Positions 28,943 to 36,124 of a stretch of DNA of 64,000 bases are shown here, piece after piece; position 1 is the stretch's first letter; each line of letters begins with the position of its first letter. Position numbers and translations under genes: made by a program. A model generated the notes under the pieces. It ran no database searches and was not told where the DNA came from. It saw only the letters and a program-made list of their open reading frames with translations. Where the stretch lies: contig NZ_NFJV01000002.1 in NCBI RefSeq assembly GCF_002160055.1, forward strand, positions 62,001 to 126,000, written 5' to 3'. The stretch comes from Mediterranea sp. An20. Lineage in GTDB: Bacteria > Bacteroidota > Bacteroidia > Bacteroidales > Bacteroidaceae.

Positions 28943-30112
28943 TTAATAATTCAGTCCGAACTGCCATAAAGGAATGACATTCATATAACCGCTTTCGATG
29001 TTGTCTTTCACCACATATCCCTGTTCAATGCCTTGCAGTTGCTTTTGCTTTTTGTTTCGTCCTCCGACTTCGAACGTAGAGTCATCAATCCGGAAGTCGG
29101 AAACGGAAGAGGTGATAGTATCGTGGTTGACACGGGTCTGGTTGAAAAAGAATGTTTCGCGCAGATTGCCGGTATCAGCAGTCTGTTGTGCCAAAGCATA
29201 CACGAGATTGGGATTATCCAGATAAACCTTGTCCACCTTGCCCAATCCCCGGATGCCGCCGGTGTCGTCGCGCAGCTGGGCGATGAGACCGGCCTCTTCC
29301 AGATAGAGGAAATAATCGGCCAGGCTGTTCCGGCTGATGCCTATCGTAGTAGCGATATGGCTCATGTTGGGTTTGAAGGGCACGCTCTGGGCGATAACGG
29401 TAAGCAGGCGTTTCAGTTTGCGGCTGGTGGCGACACTCATCTCTGCGTATTGGGGGATGTCTGTTTCCAGGGTTTTGGTCACTACCTGTTGGAGGCGGAT
29501 GTCGAATTGCCGTTCCTGTGAGAACGGATAATAGCCTTGCTTCAGATAGTCCGGGAAGTAAGCATAGGGATGGAAGTCGCGCGGCAGTTCCAGACGGTGG
29601 TGCAGGATGTCATCTAAAGTCAGCACAGGCAACCGGATGCCGTGGAACATCTGCATGTATTCGCGGAAAGAAAGCCCCTGCATGTGGTAGAGTAAGGCGC
29701 GGCGGCTCAGGTCGGCTGCTCCTTTGTGAATGTCCAGGATGGACGATCCGGTGAAGATAACGCGCAATCCTGCATGATAGTCGTATATCAGTTTCAGTTC
29801 GCGTGCCCAATCCTGGTACTTATGTATCTCGTCAATGATGAGGTGACGTCCTCCCCGTTTGACAAAGTCATCGGCCAGGTCCACCAAGTGTCGGGTAGAG
29901 AAATAGAGGTCGTCGGCGTTGACAAAGAGCGTCGTGTTGCGCTCCAGCCGTTCCTTGGCATGTTGCAGCATCAGCGTGGTTTTTCCCACGCCGCGCGGTC
30001 CTACCAGCCCCACCAGACGGTTCTCCCAGTCTATGCGGTTGAACATATAACGGTGGTGTTCAGTGGGTGTATCCCTCAACAAAGCATCAAAGTAGGCTTG
30101 TAATTTCTCCAT
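28943..30112 (-). CDS. AAA ATPase with DUF4143 domain
   Basis: 389 residues from the Met at 30112 (MEKLQAYFDALL); the frame's upstream start at 30184 is rejected because promoter sequence lies inside it. Walker A GPRGVGKT (38-45), Walker B HLIIDEIHKY (about 90-99), then the AAA_14 sensor GLRVIFTGSS and a C-terminal DUF4143 part. The family is abundant in Bacteroidetes, often in many copies, with no firmly known function. It sits between adk and obg, otherwise adjoining housekeeping genes, and carries its own palindrome-flanked promoter, so it is an insertion into the run. Confidence 0.9.
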   Translation of the reverse strand: MEKLQAYFDALLRDTPTEHHRYMFNRIDWENRLVGLVGPRGVGKTTLMLQHAKERLERNTTLFVNADDLYFSTRHLVDLADDFVKRGGRHLIIDEIHKYQDWARELKLIYDYHAGLRVIFTGSSILDIHKGAADLSRRALLYHMQGLSFREYMQMFHGIRLPVLTLDDILHHRLELPRDFHPYAYFPDYLKQGYYPFSQERQFDIRLQQVVTKTLETDIPQYAEMSVATSRKLKRLLTVIAQSVPFKPNMSHIATTIGISRNSLADYFLYLEEAGLIAQLRDDTGGIRGLGKVDKVYLDNPNLVYALAQQTADTGNLRETFFFNQTRVNHDTITSSVSDFRIDDSTFEVGGRNKKQKQLQGIEQGYVVKDNIESGYMNVIPLWQFGLNY

Positions 30113-30131
30113 TTCTTCTCCTTTTTCGGGG

Positions 30132-30139
30132 CAAAGATA
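30132..30139 (-). promoter_or_regulatory. -7 promoter element of the AAA ATPase
   Basis: TATCTTTG on the minus strand, 20 nt before the start at 30112. Confidence 0.65.
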
Positions 30140-30141
30140 CG

Positions 30142-30198
30142 AAAAGTGCACTGAATTCAGTGCACTTTTATGGGGAAATTGCACTTTTTATAGTGCAA
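30142..30198. promoter_or_regulatory. Perfect 28-bp palindrome plus a half-strength repeat upstream of the AAA ATPase
   Basis: 30142-30169 is a perfect palindrome with half-site AAAAGTGCACTGAA and its mirror, ending in a run of T. A second inverted repeat, TTGCACT (30179-30185) and AGTGCAA (30192-30198), shares the core TGCACT. The pair lies just upstream of the -7 box, where a -33 would be, so an operator for self-regulation is plausible. The palindrome could also fold as the adk terminator. Confidence 0.6.
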
Positions 30199-30216
30199 AT
30201 ATGCGGGAGAATGAGA

Positions 30217-30789
30217 TTACTTCACCTTATCAATCGCCGCACAGATGTCTTCCGTGATGCGTTCCAGTTCGCCCAGTCCGTTGATGTGGCAATACTTGCC
30301 CTCCTGCTTGTACCAGTCGATGAGGGGAGCCGTCTGGCTGTGGTAGACGGTGAGGCGCTTGCGGATAGTCTCTTCGTTGTCGTCGGCGCGTCCGCTCTGT
30401 TGTCCGCGCAGGATGAGGCGGTTCATCAGCTCGTCTTCGGGCACTTCGAGGTCCAGCATGATGCTTACTTCCTGACCCCGCTCGGCCAGCATCTTCTTCA
30501 GCGCCTCTGCCTGTGCGATGGTGCGGGGGAATCCGTCGAAGATGACGCCCTTCGAATCTTTCAGCCCATCCAGCGTAGAAGCCAGAATGTCTACGATGAG
30601 GTTGTCCGGCAGCAGTTGTCCCTGGTCGATGTATCCTTTGGCAGTTTTGCCCAGTTCGGTACCGGCTTTGATTTCGGCACGCAGCACGTCTCCGGTGGAG
30701 ATATGGTTGATTCCATACTTGGCTACGATTCTCTCACTTTGCGTTCCCTTGCCTGAGCCGGGAGCGCCGAAAATTACGATGTTTAGCAT
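30217..30789 (-). CDS. adk: Adenylate kinase
   Basis: A 190-residue protein with the P-loop GAPGSGKGTQ at residues 8-17, the AMP-binding HISTGDVLRAE, and FDGFPRTIAQAEAL. It lacks a zinc-binding long LID, so it is the short-LID form usual in Bacteroidetes. It balances ATP, ADP and AMP. Follows hpt across a heptamer-repeat spacer. Confidence 0.96.
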   Translation of the reverse strand: MLNIVIFGAPGSGKGTQSERIVAKYGINHISTGDVLRAEIKAGTELGKTAKGYIDQGQLLPDNLIVDILASTLDGLKDSKGVIFDGFPRTIAQAEALKKMLAERGQEVSIMLDLEVPEDELMNRLILRGQQSGRADDNEETIRKRLTVYHSQTAPLIDWYKQEGKYCHINGLGELERITEDICAAIDKVK

Positions 30790-30794
30790 TTTAT

Positions 30795-30916
30795 TAATGG
30801 TTAGTGGTTAATGGTTAGTGGTTAGTGGTTAATGGTAAATGGTAAATGGTTAATGGTTAATAGCAAGGATGTTCCACGCGCAGCCCATTCACCATTAACC
30901 ATTAATCATTAACCAC
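30795..30916. repeat. Heptamer array with inverted copy between hpt and adk
   Basis: 30795-30872 is made of 7-bp units GGTTA(A/G)T and GGTAAAT; 30887-30916 is the inverted form (CCATTAA). The two can pair into a large hairpin. The inverted copy includes the last codons of hpt (about four residues and the stop at 30902). Confidence 0.8.
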
Positions 30917-31441
30917 TGTATAAATGTCTTTGTAGTTTCGTCCCAGCCCGTCGTAGTCCAGTCCATAGCCCACGATGAAGTCGTTGGGAATCTGCATGGC
31001 CACGTATTCGATGTCGAGGTCCACCTTCAGCTTTTCCGGTTTGAGTAGCAGGGTAGCGATGTGGATTTCCTTTGGACGTCGCGTGCCCAATGTTTCGAGG
31101 AGGCGTTGCATCGTCAAGCCCGTGTCCACAATATCTTCTACGATGACGATGGTGCGGTCCGTCAGGTCTTCGGTGATGCCGATGACTTCCTTCACCTTGC
31201 CCGTTGAGGCGATCCCCTGGTAGGATGCCAGTTTGACGAAAGATATTTCGCAGGGGATGTTGATACGTTTCATCAGGTCGGCTGTGAACATGAACGAGCC
31301 GTTCAGCACGCTGAGAAACAGTGGATTCTTGCCTGCCAGGTCGCGGTTGATTTCCGCGGCTACGCGGCTCACTTCTTTCAGGATGGTTTCTTCGGGTATG
31401 GAAACTGCAAATTTCTTGTCTTTTATCTGTATAACGCTCAT
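30902..31441 (-). CDS. hpt: Hypoxanthine phosphoribosyltransferase
   Basis: 179 residues from the Met at 31441 (MSVIQIKDKKFAV). VIVEDIVDTGLTM (about 98-110) is the PRPP-binding motif; LFLSVLNGSFMFTADLM precedes it. It salvages hypoxanthine and guanine to nucleotides. The last residues VVND lie inside the heptamer array. The -7 box at 31461 excludes the longer frame start at 31495. Confidence 0.96.
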   Translation of the reverse strand: MSVIQIKDKKFAVSIPEETILKEVSRVAAEINRDLAGKNPLFLSVLNGSFMFTADLMKRINIPCEISFVKLASYQGIASTGKVKEVIGITEDLTDRTIVIVEDIVDTGLTMQRLLETLGTRRPKEIHIATLLLKPEKLKVDLDIEYVAMQIPNDFIVGYGLDYDGLGRNYKDIYTVVND

Positions 31442-31460
31442 TAGTCGATGGATTTTTGTG

Positions 31461-31468
31461 CAAAAGTA
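31461..31468 (-). promoter_or_regulatory. -7 promoter element of hpt
   Basis: TACTTTTG on the minus strand, 20 nt before the hpt start. Confidence 0.6.
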
Positions 31469-31591
31469 AGCAATTTCTTCCGTTTTTCCTGCCATTCTTT
31501 GCTGCCATTTCTTCTTTTCCTGCTTTTTGAGCGGATAATCGGCACAATCGGTTGTCTGAACTTTCGTTCCTTTGGTGTTGGCCTCGGAAAA

Positions 31592-31679
31592 ATGTCTGGT
31601 TGATAATCAGCGTGTTGCTCCATATATATAACGAGCTTGTTGCTTATCGCCTGGAAGTAGGCTGCTTATCGCTTGGCTG
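31592..31679. repeat. 22-bp tandem array, near-copy of 61040-61127
   Basis: Units start at 31592, 31614, 31636 and 31658, with recurring TGCTTATCGC and CTGG. It can be aligned along its length with the array at 61040-61127 (most positions identical). The rest of the 538-bp spacer (31442-31988) holds promoters of the two divergent genes and no gene I can support. Confidence 0.85.
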
Positions 31680-31803
31680 TTTCCTTCGAAGAGGTTGGCA
31701 GAGAAGTCGCCTGTGTACGGCATATTTGTGTTGTGCATGAAAAGTTACATCGCTCCATAGGGCGCATGTTGGCTGAAGGTTTGTGTCAATAATTTCGTTT
31801 GTG

Positions 31804-31834
31804 TTGGTCTTTTTCAGAAGAATATATAAATTTG
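31804..31834 (+). promoter_or_regulatory. Bacteroides-type promoter for the DUF5723-like gene
   Basis: TTG (31804-31806), 20 nt, TAAATTTG (31827-31834). The leader to the start codon is about 150 nt. Confidence 0.7.
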
Positions 31835-31988
31835 CAATCTCTAAGCGAGCATAAGGCGTTACCGGTTGCGTGTTGTGTATTGTGTTTCACCCGCAGTCCG
31901 TGCAGCTTTCACGCCTGATTGATAGATGGAAAATGAGTCAGTCTGTGAGAAAGCCATAGACTATTTTTTTTAAACAAGTATGATAATT

Positions 31989-33353
31989 ATGAGAAAAATG
32001 CATTTTTGTGGGAAACATTTGCTTTGTGCATTTATTTTGTTGGCGGTCTCTTTGTCCGCTCATGCCCAGTTCCTGCGTTCATCTTATTTTATGGACGGAA
32101 GCAGTCGTTTGCAGCTTAATCCGGCTTGGTTGCCATCCCGGGGTTATGTCGATGTGCCGGCCTTGGGTATGCTTAATGTGTCTGCCTACACCAATTCGCT
32201 GGGCACGCAAGACGTCATTGATATGTTTGATGCCGGAGATGATTTCTGGAGCAGCTCAGCATTCAACGACAAGCTGAAGGGCATGAACAAAGCTTCGGTC
32301 TCTGTCGCCACCGACCTCGTCTCCTTCGGTTTCTATAAAGGAAAAGGATTCTGGTCGTTCAACGTTGGAGTACGCACCGATGTCGAAGGCCGTTTCCCGA
32401 AAGGGCTTTTCGATTTCCTGCGCGACATGCCGGAGAATGATAATGAATGGGATAACCGGAGCTTCGGTTTCAACGGGCAGGCTTTGGCACTGAATGCTTA
32501 TGCGGAAGTGGGCGTGGGCTATGCGCGTGCCATTGGCGACCGTTTGACCGTAGGCGGTAAGTTCAACTTCCTGCTGGGTGCCGGTAATTTGGATATGCAT
32601 ATTGATAATGTGCGCATCAATACCGAGAATCTGTATGCCGGTAGCGGTTCTGCCGAACTGAATGTGGATGCTTATGCCGAAGCCAATATGAAGGGACTGG
32701 ACCTGCTGACCAATTCCGATGGATATGTGGATGAAGTGGAATATAATAACTTTGGTATTGGAGGTTATGGTGTCGGCATCGATTTGGGAGCCACTTATCG
32801 CCTGTTGGATAACCTGACTGTGTCGGCTGCTGTGCTGGATTTGGGATTCATCAAGTGGTCCAAAGGCTCTTCGCTGGTAGCCGAAGGCCATACACACGAG
32901 GCTTACTCCGTGGCCGATGGCAATATCCAGGATTTCTACGACCGCGTGTCTGGCGGGGATGTCATCGACCTCGATTTGATAGGCTTGGAGGAGAACTCTG
33001 AGAAGAAGGCACGCACTACGACGCTTCCCACTACGCTGGTGTTGGGGGCTGAATACACTTTCTTCAACAATAAACTGTCTGCCGGTATCCTTTCTACGAC
33101 GCGTTGGGGACAGCTGAACACCTTGAGCGAACTGACCGTGATTGGAACCTATCGGCCTTGGAGCCTGTTGAACCTGTCGCTCAGCTACTCCATGTTGCAG
33201 AGTGCGGGTAAGTCGTTCGGTCTGGGCATCAAGTTGGGTCCTGTGATGCTGGGTACGGACTACATGTATCTGGGTAAGAACTCGCGGAGTGTGAATGCCT
33301 TTATCGGCTTGTCTTTTGCCATCGGCAAGAGCCGTGAGCAGGCACAGCTGTAA
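31989..33353 (+). CDS. DUF5723-like outer-membrane protein
   Basis: About 454 residues from the Met at 31989 (an ATG at 31980 adds three). Signal peptide to about residue 27 (SLSAHAQ), then a strand-rich protein with repeated membrane-strand patterns (ALNAYAEVGVGYARAIGDRL, GVGIDLGATYRLLDNLTVSA, LGAEYTFFNNKLSAGIL), as expected for a beta-barrel of about 14 strands. It matches the DUF5723 family of Bacteroides in size and in the RSSYFMDGSSRLQLNPAWLPSRGY opening. Function unknown. It has its own promoter; the next gene begins 28 bp after its stop. Confidence 0.8.
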   Translation: MRKMHFCGKHLLCAFILLAVSLSAHAQFLRSSYFMDGSSRLQLNPAWLPSRGYVDVPALGMLNVSAYTNSLGTQDVIDMFDAGDDFWSSSAFNDKLKGMNKASVSVATDLVSFGFYKGKGFWSFNVGVRTDVEGRFPKGLFDFLRDMPENDNEWDNRSFGFNGQALALNAYAEVGVGYARAIGDRLTVGGKFNFLLGAGNLDMHIDNVRINTENLYAGSGSAELNVDAYAEANMKGLDLLTNSDGYVDEVEYNNFGIGGYGVGIDLGATYRLLDNLTVSAAVLDLGFIKWSKGSSLVAEGHTHEAYSVADGNIQDFYDRVSGGDVIDLDLIGLEENSEKKARTTTLPTTLVLGAEYTFFNNKLSAGILSTTRWGQLNTLSELTVIGTYRPWSLLNLSLSYSMLQSAGKSFGLGIKLGPVMLGTDYMYLGKNSRSVNAFIGLSFAIGKSREQAQL

Positions 33354-33381
33354 CTTAGTATATCCTTTATATTTTCATGGC

Positions 33382-34434
33382 ATGAAACTATATTCTTTAT
33401 TTTGCGGCCTGCTGATGATGGCGGGCGTTCCGGCCTTTGCAGAAAACGGGGAGGTCGGACAGAAAGAGCAGGACAGTTTTACGGTGCTCCAATGGAACAT
33501 CTGGCAGGAGGGCACTGTGGTGCCCGACGGCTACGATGCCATTGTCGATGAGATTGTCCGGCTGAAACCGGATTTTGTGACGTTCAGCGAAGTGCGCAAT
33601 TACCACAACACGCGTTTCTGCGACCGCATGGTACGGTCGTTGGCCGAGCGTGGCGAGACGTATTATTCTTTCTTCAGTGATGATTCGGGTTTGTTGAGTC
33701 GTTATCCCATAACCGACTCGCTGACGGTGTTCCCCCTGAAGGACGACCACGGGAGCATCTACAAAATGGAGACTTCCGTCAACGGGCGCAAAATGGCTGT
33801 CTATACGGCACATCTGGATTATCTGAACGATGCTTATTATAATGTGCGTGGCTACGACGGCTCTACCTGGGAGGAGATTCCCATCCCGCAGACGGTACTC
33901 GAAGTGCTGAAGGTGAACGATGCTTCGCTGCGCGATGACGCCATCCGCTGTTTCCTGGAGGAGGCGCGCAAGGATGTGGCTGAAGGAAACATCGTCATCC
34001 TGGGCGGTGACTTCAACGAACCGTCGCACCTGGACTGGATTCGCGAAACAAAAGACCTGTATGACCACAATGGCCTGATTATTCCCTGGACCGTACCTCT
34101 TATGCTGGACAATGCCGGCTTTGTGGATACCTACCGCGAGCTTTATCCCAACGTGCTGACACATCCCGGTTTTACATTCCCTGCCGATAATCCGGCTATA
34201 CCGGTCAGTAAGCTGACCTGGACTCCCAAGTCCGACGAGCGCGACCGCATCGATTATGTCTTCTATTATCCTCATCCCGACATAGAACTGAAAGAAGCCG
34301 TCATCTTCGGTCCGCGTGGCAGTATCTGCAAAAGTCAGCGGATAGAGGAGCAGACACAGGACCCTTTCCTGTTGCCGGAAGGCGTGTGGCCCACAGACCA
34401 TAAAGGGCTGCTGGTGACTTTCAGCTGGCGTTGA
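33382..34434 (+). CDS. Secreted endonuclease/exonuclease/phosphatase family protein
   Basis: 350 residues from the Met at 33382, with a signal peptide (about 1-20, PAFAE). Catalytic EEP residues are visible: Asn in LQWNIWQ, Glu in FSEVRN, YTAHLDY, Asp/Asn in LGGDFNEPSH, Asp in RIDYVFYY and His in WPTDHKG. Such enzymes cleave phosphodiesters or phosphate esters; being exported, it is probably a phosphodiesterase for extracellular substrates. A terminator-like inverted repeat (34450-34511) follows. Confidence 0.88.
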   Translation: MKLYSLFCGLLMMAGVPAFAENGEVGQKEQDSFTVLQWNIWQEGTVVPDGYDAIVDEIVRLKPDFVTFSEVRNYHNTRFCDRMVRSLAERGETYYSFFSDDSGLLSRYPITDSLTVFPLKDDHGSIYKMETSVNGRKMAVYTAHLDYLNDAYYNVRGYDGSTWEEIPIPQTVLEVLKVNDASLRDDAIRCFLEEARKDVAEGNIVILGGDFNEPSHLDWIRETKDLYDHNGLIIPWTVPLMLDNAGFVDTYRELYPNVLTHPGFTFPADNPAIPVSKLTWTPKSDERDRIDYVFYYPHPDIELKEAVIFGPRGSICKSQRIEEQTQDPFLLPEGVWPTDHKGLLVTFSWR

Positions 34435-34449
34435 GCAGGACCTGATACG

Positions 34450-34515
34450 AAACACAGGGCAACCGGAAGCGGCGTCTGGACGTGATGACGCTTTGCGGTG
34501 GCTCTGTGTTTTTGT
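34450..34515 (+). terminator. Terminator after the EEP gene
   Basis: AAACACAGGGCAACCG (34450-34465) pairs with CGGTGGCTCTGTGTTT (34496-34511) with two mismatches, followed by TTTG. The stem also resembles the CAGAGACAC repeat family. Confidence 0.65.
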
Positions 34516-34541
34516 GTTGTGGGTAGATATTCAATGAATGC

Positions 34542-34572
34542 TTGCTGCATCAAGTATAAATTTGTACTTTTG
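34542..34572 (+). promoter_or_regulatory. Bacteroides-type promoter for the NAD(P)HX repair operon
   Basis: TTG (34542-34544), 20 nt, TACTTTTG (34565-34572), 25 nt before the start. Confidence 0.75.
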
Positions 34573-34597
34573 CCTTCACTTTACAAAATAATGTCTT

Positions 34598-36109
34598 ATG
34601 AAGATTTTTCCCACCAGCGACATCAAACAACTTGATGCCTATACGATAGAAAATGAACCTGTTGCTTCCATCGACCTGATGGAGCGCGCTGCCCGGGCCA
34701 TAGTGAGGGCCATTGCCGGGCGGTGGAGTACGGAAACTGCCTTCACGGTCTTTGCCGGTCCTGGCAACAACGGGGGCGATGCCTTGGCTGTGGCCCGTCT
34801 GTTGCAGGAGAAGGGATACAGGGTAGAGACGTTTCTGTTTAACACCAAAGACAATCTTTCGCCCGACTGTGCCCTTAATATGGAACGGTTGGCTGCCCTG
34901 CCCGATGTCAATTTCCACGAAGTCACCACTCAGTTTGTCTTCCCCAAGCTGACGGCAGATGATGTCATCATCGACGGCCTTTTCGGCAGCGGGCTTAACA
35001 AGTCTTTGTCGGGAGGGTTTGCCGCAGTGGTAAAGTTTATCAATGCCTCGCCGGCCCGGGTGGTGTCTATTGATATTCCTTCGGGGCTGATGGGGGAGGA
35101 TAACTCTTTCAATGTGGCGGCGTGCATTGTGCGTGCCGACCTTACACTGAGCCTGCAACTGCCCAAGCTGTCTTTCTTCTTCCCTGAAAATGAAGTCTAT
35201 GTGGGCGAATGGCGGCTGCTGGATATTGGCCTCAGCGAAGAGGGAATGGAGAAGCTGCCGACTGACTACACTCTGACAGAACCTCTCGAACTGGTGGAGC
35301 AGATAAAGCCCCGCGGAAAGTTCGCCCATAAGGGCAATTTTGGCCGTGCCTTGCTCATTGCAGGCTCTCAGGGCATGGCGGGGGCCTCGATATTGGCCGC
35401 TAAAGCCTGCTTGCGCTCAGGAGTAGGATTGCTGACGGTACATGTGCCTTTCTGCAACAACGGCATTGTGCAGACGGCTGTCCCGGAGGCTATGACCGAC
35501 CTTGATTTGAGCGACACTTGTTTTGCCTCGCCGGTCGATACGGACGATTTCCAGGCTGTCGCCGTCGGCCCGGGACTGGGCTGCTCACCGGAGACGGTGT
35601 CTGCGCTGATAGAGCAGATTGAGACCAGCGATACGCCTATGGTGTTTGATGCCGACGCCCTGAACATCTTGGGGGACAACCGCAGTCTTCTCTCGCGTCT
35701 GCCTAAGGGCAGTATATTGACCCCGCATCCCGTAGAACTGGAACGCCTGGTAGGAAAGTGCCGTAATTCTTTTGAACGACTGGAGCGTGCCCGTGAGTTA
35801 GCCTGCAATGCCGAGGTGTACATCGTATTGAAAGGTGCTTATACGGCTGTCATTTCGCCCGACAAGAAGTGCCGGTTCAACCCGACGGGCAATCCGGGCA
35901 TGGCTACAGGGGGCAGCGGTGATGTCTTGACCGGGGTATTACTGGCTTTGCTGGCACAAGGATATGCACCGGGAACAGCCGCCCAACTGGGTGTTTTTGT
36001 GCATGGTCTGGCTGGTGATATGGCCGCTAAAGAACGTGGAGTAATCAGCCTGACTGCGGGAGACATTGTAGAGGCTTTGCCGCAGGCATGGATGAAGATG
36101 CAGGAATGA
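34598..36109 (+). CDS. nnr: Bifunctional NAD(P)H-hydrate epimerase/dehydratase
   Basis: A 503-residue fusion. Residues about 1-220 are the YjeF N-terminal epimerase (VFAGPGNNGGDALAVARLL; VVSIDIPSGLMGE), and about 230-500 the ADP-dependent dehydratase (GSQGMAGASILAAKACLRSGVGLLTVH; NPTGNPGMATGGSGDVLTGV). It repairs damaged, hydrated NADH and NADPH. The following gene starts 15 bp downstream and is likely co-transcribed, though unrelated in role. Confidence 0.96.
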   Translation: MKIFPTSDIKQLDAYTIENEPVASIDLMERAARAIVRAIAGRWSTETAFTVFAGPGNNGGDALAVARLLQEKGYRVETFLFNTKDNLSPDCALNMERLAALPDVNFHEVTTQFVFPKLTADDVIIDGLFGSGLNKSLSGGFAAVVKFINASPARVVSIDIPSGLMGEDNSFNVAACIVRADLTLSLQLPKLSFFFPENEVYVGEWRLLDIGLSEEGMEKLPTDYTLTEPLELVEQIKPRGKFAHKGNFGRALLIAGSQGMAGASILAAKACLRSGVGLLTVHVPFCNNGIVQTAVPEAMTDLDLSDTCFASPVDTDDFQAVAVGPGLGCSPETVSALIEQIETSDTPMVFDADALNILGDNRSLLSRLPKGSILTPHPVELERLVGKCRNSFERLERARELACNAEVYIVLKGAYTAVISPDKKCRFNPTGNPGMATGGSGDVLTGVLLALLAQGYAPGTAAQLGVFVHGLAGDMAAKERGVISLTAGDIVEALPQAWMKMQE

Positions 36110-36124
36110 CGAATCAGGGGAGAA

